Positions 48,055 through 57,106 are shown, counted from the stretch's first letter. The stretch: 64,000 bases of DNA from Planctomycetota bacterium (GCA_020638675.1 JACKID010000003.1:365541-429540), one strand, 5' to 3'. Program-made: numbers and translations. The notes: generated from the sequence alone by a model not told the origin.

Positions 48055-49860
48055 TCAGGGCGTTGTGACTGAGGTGGTTGCGAGAGTCTCCGGGGATCGA
48101 CTTGCGTTTTGGAAGTACTGCCGGAAGACGTTTACTTCGCGCAGGTGATCGTGGAGGAAGAGTTCGCTGGCTTCTCTTGCGCTGATGGTCTGGTAGAGCA
48201 ATTCGACTTCGACCGTGTAAGGTCCAGCTCCCAGCCCGGCTACCTGGTAGTGCACGGTATCGGATCCTCCCACGTAGTCCGAATCACCAGCGACGCCTTT
48301 CGGCTGCATGTGCGCCATGTCCGGGTGGCTGGGCGACCAGCCCTGGGGCAGCAGGCGGTTGTCCTTGTGGTAGCTCGCCGCGAACAGCAGGCTGAAGTTC
48401 GGCTGGTTGTTCACGTCGGCCGCGACGGCCTCGTAGATCTGCACCTGGTCCTGGGCGTTGACGATTTGCCGGTGTGGTTGGATTGGCCCGCCAGCAAGTT
48501 CACTCGTGATCGGCTGCCCGTTGCCGTCAACGATGCGTCCCGCACTGTCGTAGTCGCCGGAGCGCCACACGACCGTGCCACCCTGCTTCACGACGACACG
48601 CAGCCAGGCGCGGCGGCTGAGGTAGCTGGTGGGCAGCTTGTGCCCTGCCTGATTCACGACCAGCACATCCAGCTCAAGCGTGCCGCCATTGAACGTCAGG
48701 TTCTGGATGGTCACGCTGCCGGTCTCGTTCTCAAGCTGGTGGCGCGTGCGGTCGATCAGGTGATTGAACTCGGCTGTTGCCGCGGACGGGTTCAGGTCGT
48801 TCGCGTTGTCGCGCAGAATCGACAGCATGATCGTGTTCGCGCCGATCATGCTGTGGCGGCTGAACGGCTGGCGCGGCGAGATCGGCGGAAAGTCGTCACC
48901 GGCTGGCCGGCGTGCGATGCGCGTGTTGATCTGCACGTTGTCCTGGCTGAGGCTCGGCATGTGGCAACCCCGGCAGTCCTGCGCCTGCGCGGCCGGGCTT
49001 GCTGCTTCGGTCGAGTACACCGAATTGCGCCACTCGTAGTACGGCGCCTGCTCGGGGAAGGTTGAAGTTGTCAGGTTGTTCTGCAAATCGAGCACCGGCG
49101 TGTGAAGCGTGTGGCAGCTTGCACACATCTTGCTCTGCGCTGTGTGGTTGGCCTGCGTCGGCGTGTAGCCGCTGCTTCCGACCATCGGATTCGTGAACAG
49201 GTTGCTGTGTCGCCCATAGGCGACCTTGTTCGGCGAGATCAGGAAGTTGGCCGTGTAGGTCGCGGGTGTGCCGAGCCCGGTTGCTTCCATCTGGTGACAC
49301 AGCGTGCAAGACACGCCGTCGATTCCGATCTGCGCGCGCGGCGTCGCGCCGCCGTACAGCTCTGCAAGTGTCTGCATTCCGGCCGACTGGTGCGCCTCGT
49401 AGGCGGCCTGCGGCGCGTGGCAGGTGAGGCATTTGTCCTCGATGAAGGCCGCGTGGTTGGGGTGGTGCTCTTTCTCGGCCGCGAGCACGGCGCGGAAGTA
49501 CGGGTCGCGGAACGAGTTCGCCATCATGGTCGCGCGCCACAGGTTGACCGGCGCGATGTCGCGCCCGGCGCTGTCGCGCATGGCCGTCGCGCCACTGGAG
49601 TTCGTGTGGCAGTTGGCGCAAACGACGTGGGTGCGGAAATGACCATCGGAAAAGTCCATTGTCGGCGTAAGAACTATCGGCGCCTGTGGCGGAGCCGGCG
49701 GTTGCCCCGGCTGCCCGGGTTGTCCCGTGTTGTTCGATGCAACGCCACCGCCGCCGTCTTCATCTCCGCAGCCTTCAGCGCTGAACGCCAGGACGGCGAG
49801 CACAGCAGCTCCGAGTCCTAGCCCGATTGCGCCCATCCACTTCATGTGCTTGCGTTGCAT
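48055..49860 (-). CDS. pentaheme c-type cytochrome lipoprotein
   Basis: A protein of about 601 residues with five CxxCH heme sites in order: CANCH, CLTCH, CTLCH, CASCH, CRGCH, all in the first 310 residues. Many additional His residues could be distal ligands. The signal-like N-terminus ends SAEGC (lipobox), followed by a Gly/Pro/Gln linker. The C-terminal 250 residues are a heme-free beta-rich domain. GGAG six bases before the ATG at 49860 selects this start over two upstream ATGs. It may relay electrons at the outer face of the cell; substrate unknown. Confidence 0.82.
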   Translation of the reverse strand: MQRKHMKWMGAIGLGLGAAVLAVLAFSAEGCGDEDGGGGVASNNTGQPGQPGQPPAPPQAPIVLTPTMDFSDGHFRTHVVCANCHTNSSGATAMRDSAGRDIAPVNLWRATMMANSFRDPYFRAVLAAEKEHHPNHAAFIEDKCLTCHAPQAAYEAHQSAGMQTLAELYGGATPRAQIGIDGVSCTLCHQMEATGLGTPATYTANFLISPNKVAYGRHSNLFTNPMVGSSGYTPTQANHTAQSKMCASCHTLHTPVLDLQNNLTTSTFPEQAPYYEWRNSVYSTEAASPAAQAQDCRGCHMPSLSQDNVQINTRIARRPAGDDFPPISPRQPFSRHSMIGANTIMLSILRDNANDLNPSAATAEFNHLIDRTRHQLENETGSVTIQNLTFNGGTLELDVLVVNQAGHKLPTSYLSRRAWLRVVVKQGGTVVWRSGDYDSAGRIVDGNGQPITSELAGGPIQPHRQIVNAQDQVQIYEAVAADVNNQPNFSLLFAASYHKDNRLLPQGWSPSHPDMAHMQPKGVAGDSDYVGGSDTVHYQVAGLGAGPYTVEVELLYQTISAREASELFLHDHLREVNVFRQYFQNASRSPETLATTSVTTP

Positions 49861-49910
49861 CGGAGTCTCCATGCGTGTCACAATGCAAATTTGGTGCCAC
49901 TCGGCGCCGG

Positions 49911-50909
49911 TCAGTTGCAGGTGCTGGGCAGCGCACCCGCCAGAGCTGTGCCAGGCGATGCGAACCTGCGCAGGTAATACTTGTGACCTTCATGGGAGAG
50001 CTCGAGCAACTCGCCGCGGTCGACCATCGATTGCACGACCGCAGCATCCGCCCGGGTCTTCTGCAGCAAGGCGCGCAGTGCGTCCTCCCTCAGAGGATGC
50101 ACCGCAGTGATGCTCAACAGGTCATGCCTGATGTCGCCGCTTGATGCGAATGCGTTGCCTTCATAGCCGATCAGGTACTCGACCTCCTCGATGCGGGCGC
50201 CGAAGATCTCCATCGCGCGCAGCAGTGTTTCGGAATCCGGCGGGCGCACGTCAGGCTCGGCGGGTGGGCGCGTAGGGACAGCCAGATACGCGACTTGCGG
50301 ACCGAGACGGCTAGCCAGCTCCGCCGTCTTCTCAAGCTGATCACGGCTGTCATTCAGGTCCCGGACCAGCATGGTCTCCGTCACGAGCGTGCCGTCGAAC
50401 TCCGCTGCGAACCGTTCCATGCCTTCGATGACAGTCGCAAAGTCGAGTCCGGCATCCGGGCAGTTGATTTTTCGCCACACGTCTGCGTCGGCTGAGTCCA
50501 GCTTCATCGACACGAAGTCGGCCGCTGCCAGGTCGCCGCGCACAGAATCCTGCCACAGCAAAGACGCGTTCGTGATGACCGCAATCGGAATCCCGAACTG
50601 CTTGAGTTCTCGAATCGCGTGCCCGAGGTTCAGGTCCAGCGTGGGTTCGCCATCGGGGACAAACGTGAGGTAGTCGACAGGCTCACCCTGATTGCGACAC
50701 TCCAGCAGGCGCTCTTGAACCGCGACGACGAGTTGGCTGGGCCGGTAGTACTCACGGCGGACCGTTGACCACGTCCGGGTGCGTCCCAGTTGACAATACA
50801 CGCACGAGTAACTGCAGTTCTTCGGCGGAATATTGTTGATACCGAGACTGCGCCCAAGGCGCCGCGACGGCACCGGCCCAAACACCAACTCCGGTTCATT
50901 CTCGCTCAC
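49911..50909 (-). CDS. radical SAM protein (COG0731-like)
   Basis: A 332-residue protein with FGPVPSRRLGRSLGI near the start and the radical SAM cluster C32-x3-C36-x2-C39 (CSYSCVYC). FVPDGEPTLD and AVITNASLLW are typical barrel strands. The C-terminal 80 residues resemble a small winged-helix (LREDALRALLQKTRADAAVV). It starts at GTG. Family members are common but mostly uncharacterised; no substrate is assigned. Confidence 0.82.
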   Translation of the reverse strand: MSENEPELVFGPVPSRRLGRSLGINNIPPKNCSYSCVYCQLGRTRTWSTVRREYYRPSQLVVAVQERLLECRNQGEPVDYLTFVPDGEPTLDLNLGHAIRELKQFGIPIAVITNASLLWQDSVRGDLAAADFVSMKLDSADADVWRKINCPDAGLDFATVIEGMERFAAEFDGTLVTETMLVRDLNDSRDQLEKTAELASRLGPQVAYLAVPTRPPAEPDVRPPDSETLLRAMEIFGARIEEVEYLIGYEGNAFASSGDIRHDLLSITAVHPLREDALRALLQKTRADAAVVQSMVDRGELLELSHEGHKYYLRRFASPGTALAGALPSTCN

Positions 50910-50950
50910 GGGTTTCTTTCATCTGTGTGCAGTGAGAATTGCCACGGGCG

Positions 50951-51613
50951 CTACTTCGCGGGCTTCAGTTCCTTCTTGCTGAAGTACCAGTCCACGTACT
51001 CGAAGCCTTCCTTTGCGCGCTTCTCCGCGGCTTCCTGTGTCTGGGGCGGCGGCACGATTACCTTCTCGCCGGGCTGCCAGGCTTCGGGCGTGGCAACCTT
51101 GTGCTTGTCCGAGGTCTGCAGTGCCTTCACGAGGCGCAGGAATTCAGCGATCGAGCGGCCGTTCGTCATGGGGTAGTACACCATGGCGCGCAGGACTCCC
51201 TTGTCGTCGATAATGAAAGTGGCGCGCACAGCAGATGTGTCGGAGGCGCCCGGCTGGATCATGCCGTAAGCGTGGGCGACGCGCATGCTGAGGTCTTCGA
51301 TGATCGGGAACGGGATCTCGACGTCGAACTTCTCCTTGATGTTGCGCACCCACGCAAGGTGGGCGTAGTTGCTGTCGATCGACAACCCGAGCAGGTCGCA
51401 GTTCAGTTTCTGGAACTCGGGGTGCAGCTTGGCGAACGCCATGAACTCGGTAGTGCAGACCGGCGTGAAGTCGGCCGGGTGCGAAAACAGCACCAGCCAC
51501 TTGCCCTTGTAGTCTTCGAGCTTACGTGGGCCGTGGGTGGTCTTGGCGTCGAACTGCGGCGCGGGTTCATTCAGTCTTGGAAAGGTCGGGTTGCTGGCTG
51601 CGGCGGTTTCCAT
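50951..51613 (-). CDS. 1-Cys (Prx6-type) peroxiredoxin
   Basis: A 220-residue peroxiredoxin. The peroxidatic Cys53 lies in FSHPADFTPVCTTEFMAF. The long C-terminus with YYPMTNGRSIAEFLRLVKAL and a final EYVDWYFSKKEL is typical of the Prx6/AhpC-TSA long form. GGAG eight bases upstream supports the start. It detoxifies peroxides and probably peroxynitrite, apt for an organism producing NO. Confidence 0.92.
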   Translation of the reverse strand: METAAASNPTFPRLNEPAPQFDAKTTHGPRKLEDYKGKWLVLFSHPADFTPVCTTEFMAFAKLHPEFQKLNCDLLGLSIDSNYAHLAWVRNIKEKFDVEIPFPIIEDLSMRVAHAYGMIQPGASDTSAVRATFIIDDKGVLRAMVYYPMTNGRSIAEFLRLVKALQTSDKHKVATPEAWQPGEKVIVPPPQTQEAAEKRAKEGFEYVDWYFSKKELKPAK

Positions 51614-51675
51614 GTCACAGTCTCCGGGAAGGGATCAAAGTTTCCCGGAGTAATGCAACAACTGTGCCAACCTGC

Positions 51676-53115
51676 TTAGTCGCCGCCGCCGCGGTGTGGC
51701 AGCTTTAGAGTCACGACTGTGCCGCCGCCCTCGGGGCATTCGATGCTGACTTCACCGCCGTGACGCTCAACGACGCGTTTGACCAGCGCGAGTCCCAGCC
51801 CCGTGCCGCGCCCCTTGGTGGTGAAGAAGGGCTCGAACACGCGGCGACGAACGGCTTCCGGCATGCCCGGGCCGCTGTCCGCGATGCGCAGGATGCAGCG
51901 ACCTTCCGCGTCTTCCAGTTCCGTCCGGATTTCACCCTTGCCGTTCATGGCCTGCGCGGCGTTCAGGTAGATGTTCAGCAGGGCCTCGCGCAGATAGGCG
52001 ACGTCAATCTGCAGCCTGCAACGTGAATCCGGAAGCGTGACCCTCACATCCTGGGCACGCGGGTCCGCAATCAGCAGGCGCACGGTTTCATCGAGAAGGT
52101 CTTTCAAAGCCACGTCAGTGAATTTGAGCTCGCGCGGTCGGGCATAGAACAGCAGGTCCTGCAGAGTCTCGACCAGCGAATCGATGCGAGACAGGACCTC
52201 CCCCATGATCTGCCGTTCCTTGGCTTCCTGGGGCAGACGGCCGCGCAGCACCTGGATGACGCCGGCGATACCCGCCAGCGGGTTCTTCACTTCATGGGCG
52301 ACGACGGCCGCCATCTTCCCGATCGCCGCCAGTGCCTCCTGCTCCTGCAATTGCTTCTGCATCCGCTTCTGCTCGCTTAGGTCGCGCACCACGCCGGTGA
52401 ACATGCGGGGCTCACCCTTCAGGTCGCTCACGGACAGGTAAATCGGGAAGCGCTCCCCGTTCTTGCGCAGCGCTATCACTTCGCGCCCGAGCCCGATGAT
52501 GCCCGCCACGCCTGTCTGCATGTATCTCTGCAGATAGCCGTCGTGTTGCTCACGATCCGGCGAAGGCATCAGCATCGAGACGTTGCGTCCGAGCATCTCG
52601 GACGCCTCGTAACCGAATAGCCGGCACGCGGCGGAGTTGACCGTCTGCACGATCCCGGCTTCGCTGATCGTGACGATGCCCTCGACCGCATTCTCGACAA
52701 TTGCTCGCATGCGCTGGTCGCTGGCCAACAGATCATGCTGGGCGCGGTCGCGCGTGGTGACGTCCTCGCCCAGGCACACGAAGCCCCCTCCAAGCTCGTC
52801 GGGCAGCGAGGCGGGGTGCCATGAGATCAGGCGGCGGTTTCCGGTCGTTGTGACCACGAAGGATTCGAACACGCGTGCATGAGCCGCGTCGGGAGCGCGG
52901 CTGTCTGCCAGCAGCCGTGCAGCAATGCCGTGCTGGGCCGGGGCGACGAAGAACTCCTGCCAGGGGCGACCGGACAACTCCTCCACCGACTTCCCTACCA
53001 GAGTTCTGCCGAATGGGTTGACGCCCCGGATTTTCCCTTCCGGGCCCACGGCAACGATGACGACGCCGGGGAAGTCCAGTCCGCTAATCGCCTTGACAAA
53101 GTCGTCAGCCTGCAT
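51676..53115 (-). CDS. PAS-domain sensor histidine kinase, NtrB-like
   Basis: A 479-residue soluble kinase. PAS 1 covers about 1-120, PAS 2 about 132-250 (NAVEGIVTISEAGIVQTVN); the phospho-acceptor is H274 in VVAHEVKNPLAGI; the ATPase domain has NIYLNAAQAM, DSGPGMPEAV and GRGTGLGLALVKR. No membrane helix was seen, so it senses a cytoplasmic signal. The start at 53115 follows AAGGAA; 71 upstream codons are rejected. It is divergent from a receiver protein and a sigma-54 activator, its likely partners. Confidence 0.88.
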   Translation of the reverse strand: MQADDFVKAISGLDFPGVVIVAVGPEGKIRGVNPFGRTLVGKSVEELSGRPWQEFFVAPAQHGIAARLLADSRAPDAAHARVFESFVVTTTGNRRLISWHPASLPDELGGGFVCLGEDVTTRDRAQHDLLASDQRMRAIVENAVEGIVTISEAGIVQTVNSAACRLFGYEASEMLGRNVSMLMPSPDREQHDGYLQRYMQTGVAGIIGLGREVIALRKNGERFPIYLSVSDLKGEPRMFTGVVRDLSEQKRMQKQLQEQEALAAIGKMAAVVAHEVKNPLAGIAGVIQVLRGRLPQEAKERQIMGEVLSRIDSLVETLQDLLFYARPRELKFTDVALKDLLDETVRLLIADPRAQDVRVTLPDSRCRLQIDVAYLREALLNIYLNAAQAMNGKGEIRTELEDAEGRCILRIADSGPGMPEAVRRRVFEPFFTTKGRGTGLGLALVKRVVERHGGEVSIECPEGGGTVVTLKLPHRGGGD

Positions 53116-53187
53116 CGCCGTTTCCTTGTTGCGACGTTTTATTGGAGATACTTGGTCCGACAAGGAGATTCCCTCAAAGGCTGTTTG

Positions 53188-53201
53188 GGCACGGGACTTG
53201 C
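53188..53201 (+). promoter_or_regulatory. possible sigma-54 promoter of the receiver gene
   Basis: GGCACGGGACTTGC has the required GG-N10-GC spacing and CAC and TTGC context, but the base before GG is G and the one after GC is G. It is weaker than the four promoters downstream. It lies about 50 bases before the receiver gene start. Confidence 0.35.
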
Positions 53202-53255
53202 GAATCGTCACGACGAAGGGCAAATGCGTAGCCCGGCCGCAGAAAGCGTTCCCGT

Positions 53256-53633
53256 ATGACCGACAATTCCCGCGATGCCAAGAAGGTCGTGCTGATCGTT
53301 GAGGACGAAGCGCTGATCCGCTGGTCACTTCAGCAACGCCTTGAAGAAGAGGGGCTTACCGTGCTGCAGGCGGCGGATGCGCAGGCGGCGCTTGACTACG
53401 TCAGCCACGACGGCATCTGCGGCGTGCTGTTGGACCTGCGCCTTCCTGACGGCAGCGGATTGGATGTGCTGCGCGAATTCCGCAAACGGCACACGGACTG
53501 TCCTGCATGGATCATGACTGCCTACGGCACTCCCGACGCCGAGCAGGAGGCGAACGTGCTCGGCGTCAACGAGTTCATCAGCAAACCCTTTGATATCGAA
53601 GAACTCGTGCAAAAAGTGCTCGCGGCGCTTTGA
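53256..53633 (+). CDS. stand-alone response-regulator receiver
   Basis: A 125-residue receiver domain with acidic pocket EDE near 16, phospho-acceptor D60 (GVLLDLRLPDGSG), the switch Thr in WIMTAYG and the conserved Lys in FISKPF. It has no output domain, so it may serve as a phosphate relay or sink between the divergent kinase and the next gene. Confidence 0.88.
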   Translation: MTDNSRDAKKVVLIVEDEALIRWSLQQRLEEEGLTVLQAADAQAALDYVSHDGICGVLLDLRLPDGSGLDVLREFRKRHTDCPAWIMTAYGTPDAEQEANVLGVNEFISKPFDIEELVQKVLAAL

Positions 53634-53666
53634 CGCCGAAGCCCGTTGAAATAAGCTCTGCGCACG

Positions 53667-55015
53667 ATGAGCGAAGCCGTTCTGGTCGTCGATGACGAAT
53701 CCCTGATCCGATGGTCCGTCCGTGAGCGGCTGGAGCAGGATGGGCATCATGTCACCGAGGCCGAAGATGCCGCTTCGGCCCGCGAGGCATTCCAAACCAC
53801 GCCCGACCTGGTGCTGCTTGACCTAAATCTACCGGGCGCCACCGGGCTGCAGTTGATCGAGGAATTTCGTGCCCTCAACGCCGACGTACCGATCATCATG
53901 ATGACCGGCGACAGCACGGCCGAGTCGGCCGTGCAGGCCATGCTGGCAGGCGCGTTCCATTACCTGACCAAGCCGCTGAATCTGGATGAAGTCGCCCTGC
54001 TGGCCAGACAGGCGCTGGAGACGAGCCGCCTGCGCCGCGAGCTGCGGGCGGCGCGCGAAAGGTCCGCCAGCGACTACGGCTTCGACCACATCGTGGGCAG
54101 CTCGCCCGCGCTGAAGGAAGCCAAGGTCATGATGGGCAAGATCGCGCGCAGCCCTGCCAGCACGGTGCTGGTGACCGGCGAGAGCGGCACGGGCAAGGAC
54201 CTGGCCAGCAAGGCGTCCACTACAACTCAGAGCGGCGCGACGGCCCGTTCGTCAACATCACCTGCAGCGCCATGCCCGAGGCCCTGCTTGAAAGCGAGCT
54301 GTTCGGGCATGAAAAAGGCGCCTTCACCGGCGCTACGGGCCAGAAGAAGGGGCTGTTCGAGCAGGCCGACGGCGGCACGGTGTTCTTGGATGAAATCGGG
54401 GAAATGTCGCCTGTGCTGCAGGCCAAGCTGCTGCGCTTTCTTGAGGAAAAGGCCTTCCGCCGCGTAGGCGGCAACCAGGACCTCAAGGTGGACGTGCGGG
54501 TGATCGCCGCCACCAACCGTGATCTCAAGCAAGAGGTCAAACGGGGCGCTTTCCGCGAGGACCTGTTCTATCGATTGAACGTGCTCACGGTCGAATTGCC
54601 CGCGTTGCGCGAGCGAGTGGGGGATATTCCCCTACTTGGGGAATACTTCTCACAACGTTTCGGCGAGGAGTTCCGCAAGCCGGTCAAGGGGATCGAGAAG
54701 GCGGCCCTGGAAGTGCTCAAGGGCTACAGCTGGCCCGGCAACGTGCGCGAGTTCCGCAATGCGATCGAGCGCGCCGTGCTGCTGGCGGAGGGGGAAACGC
54801 TGTCGCGCGACCTGTTTGCGGCACTGGAAAGGGGCAGAGTGCTCAGCGCTGACATCGAGCTTCCGCCCGAGGGCGTGAACCTGGAGCAGCTTGAGCGCAG
54901 CCTCGTGATGCAGGCCCTGGAACGCGCCAGCGGCAACCAGACTCGCGCGGCCAGGCTGCTCGGAATCAACCGCGACCAGATGCGCTACCGTATCGAGAAG
55001 TTCGGGCTGAAGTAG
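53667..55015 (+). CDS. sigma-54-dependent response regulator (NtrC type), frameshifted
   Basis: Frame 1 (from 53667) encodes a receiver with phospho-acceptor D52 and the start of the AAA+ domain to the Walker A TGESGTGKD. The remainder, from HYNSERRDGPF through GAFTGA (contacting sigma-54), NREVRE-like PGNVREFRNA and a Fis-type helix-turn-helix (GNQTRAARLLGINRDQMRYR), continues in another frame to 55015. The break is at about 54205-54218, where one base appears to be missing (aagg.gtccac). Everything else is intact, and four strong sigma-54 promoters follow immediately, so a base-call or assembly error is as likely as a pseudogene. Confidence 0.8.
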
Positions 55016-55025
55016 AACAGCCGGA

Positions 55026-55043
55026 TTGGCACGCCCGTTGCAT
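55026..55043 (+). promoter_or_regulatory. sigma-54 promoter P1 (sigma factor gene)
   Basis: TTGGCACGCCCGTTGCAT matches the -24/-12 consensus (TGGCACG-N4-TTGCW) completely, 32 bases before the downstream ATG. Confidence 0.85.
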
Positions 55044-55074
55044 TCCTGCCCTGAGTCACCAACGGGGAGCAGGA

Positions 55075-55638
55075 ATGAAACCTACGAAAGCCAACGCCGA
55101 GTTGTTCGAGCAGCAGGCCCTGCCGCACCGCCAGTTCCTGTTCGGGCAGGCCTACTATCACACCCGCAACGCAAACGACGCCGAGGACCTCGTGCAGGAA
55201 ACGTTTGCGCGGGCCTTCGAGAAGTTCCACCTGTTCGAGCAGGGCACCAACGTCAAGGCGTGGCTGTCGCGCATCATGTCCAACCACTTCCTGAGCGACT
55301 GGCGCAAGCGCAAGGCGCGAATCCAGGCGTCGTCGTTCGACGGCATGGAAAACGTGCTGCCGGCAATTGACCGCAGCGAAGTCCGCCCGCAGTTGGAGAC
55401 CATGCTGCCGGGCGAAATCGCGTGCGACAGCAGCTTCCTTGAGTCGATCGATGAGCGTCTGCGCCACGGGCTGGAAAACATGAGCCGCCGTTATCGCGAG
55501 GCTTTCCTGATGACGACCCTGTGCAACATGACCTGCCCCGAAGTCGCGCGCAAACTGAAGGTTCCTGTCGGGACAGTGATGTCGCGACTGCATCGGGCCA
55601 AAGCCGCGTTGCGCGAAGCCTATCTGCAATCTGCCTGA
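55075..55638 (+). CDS. ECF-type RNA polymerase sigma factor
   Basis: A 187-residue sigma factor. Region 2 contains NANDAEDLVQETFARAFEKF; region 4 contains TCPEVARKLKVPVGTVMSRL followed by HRAKAALREAY. No anti-sigma gene adjoins it. Transcribed from a perfect sigma-54 promoter, it would form a sigma cascade under the adjacent NtrC-type activator. GGGGAGCAGGA precedes the ATG. A terminator follows. Confidence 0.88.
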   Translation: MKPTKANAELFEQQALPHRQFLFGQAYYHTRNANDAEDLVQETFARAFEKFHLFEQGTNVKAWLSRIMSNHFLSDWRKRKARIQASSFDGMENVLPAIDRSEVRPQLETMLPGEIACDSSFLESIDERLRHGLENMSRRYREAFLMTTLCNMTCPEVARKLKVPVGTVMSRLHRAKAALREAYLQSA

Positions 55639-55666
55639 CCTCCGCCCCACCCCCCCGCCTGAAAAC

Positions 55667-55689
55667 AAAGCCGCGCTATGCGCGGCTTT
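55667..55689 (+). terminator. intrinsic terminator of the sigma factor gene
   Basis: AAAGCCGCG-CTATG-CGCGGCTTT, a 9-bp perfect stem followed by a T-rich stretch, 28 bases after the stop. Confidence 0.8.
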
Positions 55690-55715
55690 CGTCCTTGTTG
55701 TTTCATCACGTCGCA

Positions 55716-55733
55716 TTGGCACGGGCGTTGCAT
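55716..55733 (+). promoter_or_regulatory. sigma-54 promoter P2 (CBS protein gene)
   Basis: TTGGCACGGGCGTTGCAT, a full -24/-12 match, 28 bases before the CBS-protein ATG. No activator-type palindrome was seen in the short gap upstream. Confidence 0.85.
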
Positions 55734-55761
55734 TTGCAAAGCGTCCCAGCGAGGAAAAGCC

Positions 55762-56211
55762 ATGAACTACCTGTGCGAATCCCTGATGACACCAGTGTAC
55801 GAAACGTGCCTCGACACCGATCCGGTATCGCGCGCCGCCCAGATCATGCGGCGGCAGGGCACGAACTTCGTTGCCGTCACCGAGCCAACGCACCGTGTAG
55901 TGACCGTGCTTACGGACCGCGACATTGCCGTTCGCGCACTCGCAGCCGGACTGCCCGCGGACACGCCGATCCGCACCATCATGCCGAGGCAGGAACTCGT
56001 GACCGTGATGCCCGAAGACACGCTTCAAACCGCCAAGCACAAGATGATCCAGGCGCGCGCAAGCCGCGTGCTGGTGACCGGGCGGTACGGAATCGTGCTG
56101 GGCGTCATCAACCGCTCTGACATCGTCAAGCACGAGCAGTCTCTGCGAGCGGACACGCAGCGAGTCTCTTCAGGCAACGATCGGTACCGAAGGGTTGGCG
56201 TGGCCTCCTGA
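55762..56211 (+). CDS. tandem CBS-domain protein
   Basis: A 149-residue protein of two CBS domains (about 8-62 and 74-127) and a short charged tail. CBS 1 ends VVTVLTDRDIAVRALAAG; CBS 2 ends RYGIVLGVINRSDIVKH. Bateman pairs bind adenine nucleotides and act as energy sensors. The ATG follows GAGGAAAAG. It is a paralogue of the shorter CBS protein at 56652 and has a near-identical promoter. Confidence 0.88.
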   Translation: MNYLCESLMTPVYETCLDTDPVSRAAQIMRRQGTNFVAVTEPTHRVVTVLTDRDIAVRALAAGLPADTPIRTIMPRQELVTVMPEDTLQTAKHKMIQARASRVLVTGRYGIVLGVINRSDIVKHEQSLRADTQRVSSGNDRYRRVGVAS

Positions 56212-56266
56212 ACACAGGAATCGCCGCGGGCAAGCACGGGGAGGCCATGTGCCTCCCTCGTGCATT

Positions 56267-56302
56267 TGCGGAAGATTCCCCACCGTTGCGGACTTTCTCG
56301 CG
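56267..56302 (+). promoter_or_regulatory. paired activator sites upstream of P3
   Basis: TGCGGA-AGAT-TCCCCA at 56267-56282 and a second, partial copy TGCGGA-CTTT-CTCGCG at 56287-56302, 20 bases apart, about 85-120 bases upstream of the -24 element. The same palindrome pair precedes P4. Confidence 0.55.
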
Positions 56303-56385
56303 CGACGAATTCACTGACACACTCGCCGCGCATCACTCAGGTGTGTGAATTGGCGGTTCTATTGAGTTCAGGCGGAAATTGCCTT

Positions 56386-56403
56386 TTGGCACGCCCGTTG
56401 CAT
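56386..56403 (+). promoter_or_regulatory. sigma-54 promoter P3
   Basis: TTGGCACGCCCGTTGCAT, identical to P1. It lies about 250 bases upstream of the CBS gene at 56652, leaving an unusually long leader with a GC-rich hairpin region but no convincing gene. Confidence 0.85.
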
Positions 56404-56651
56404 CCACCTTGGCGGCCGGCTTGGCAACCGAGAGTGCAGTAGTTCCGGCGCGACGGGGATTCCAAGAAGGGATGCACCCTTCCTTCCCCGCCGCCGCGAA
56501 AGGCGGCGTACCACGATCTCACGTCGCTGTTCGGGACAAGCTCTCGGTGCCGGGCAGGCTTGAAACAGAGGCCGCTTCGGGTGTTGCGGCCGCAGATGAT
56601 GGGGGTCGGGCGGCGTTGCCCGGCCCCCGGCCCCCGACCCGGGAGAAGCAT

Positions 56652-56948
56652 ATGAAAGAGCTGTGCGAAGAAGTCATGAGCCGCAACGTCGAAACGTGCA
56701 GAGAATCGGACCCGGTCGTCCGCGCGGCCAGGATCATGCGCGAACGCAACATCGGGTTCCTTCCCGTTCTTGACGCGTCAAGCAGGCTTCTGGGCGCGAT
56801 CACCGACCGCGACCTCACACTGCGCGTGCTGGCCGAGAACAAGAACCCCGACACGCCGGTACGGGACGTGCTGGTCCGCGAGCAGCTGCTGACCGTGCGC
56901 GTGCCGCAGGCGAAGGAAACCAAGTCCCACAGCATCAAGGTCAACTAG
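56652..56948 (+). CDS. short CBS-domain protein, second domain truncated
   Basis: A 98-residue protein. Residues of about 8-62 form one CBS domain (VVRAARIMRERNIGFLPVLD, LLGAITDRDLTLRVLAEN). The second domain stops after about 20 residues (LLTVRVPQAKETKSHSIKVN), whereas the paralogue at 55762 continues for 55 more. It may be a functional single-CBS form or a truncated copy. The ATG at 56652 follows GGGAG. Upstream in-frame codons through the leader, including an ATG at 56472, are considered unlikely. Confidence 0.7.
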   Translation: MKELCEEVMSRNVETCRESDPVVRAARIMRERNIGFLPVLDASSRLLGAITDRDLTLRVLAENKNPDTPVRDVLVREQLLTVRVPQAKETKSHSIKVN

Positions 56949-56971
56949 GCGACTGCCACCGCCCGCGCAAA

Positions 56972-56991
56972 CAGGCCCCAACAGGGGCCTG
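56972..56991 (+). terminator. intrinsic terminator of the short CBS gene
   Basis: CAGGCCCC-AACA-GGGGCCTG followed by GTTTCTTTGG, 23 bases after the stop. Confidence 0.85.
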
Positions 56992-57018
56992 GTTTCTTTG
57001 GGCGAGGCGTCACTCCTG

Positions 57019-57054
57019 GTGCGGAATTCTCCGCACTCTGCGGAATCTTCCGCG
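57019..57054 (+). promoter_or_regulatory. paired activator sites upstream of P4
   Basis: GTGCGGA-ATTC-TCCGCAC (57019-57036, perfect 7-bp palindrome) and TGCGGA-ATCT-TCCGCG (57039-57054), centres about two helical turns apart, ending 53 bases before the -24 element. This is typical placement for NtrC-class enhancer sites. Confidence 0.65.
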
Positions 57055-57106
57055 CCTCGTCTAACCAGCAGCCGTCGAAGCCCCTCAAGATCGCACTCCC
57101 GCGCCA

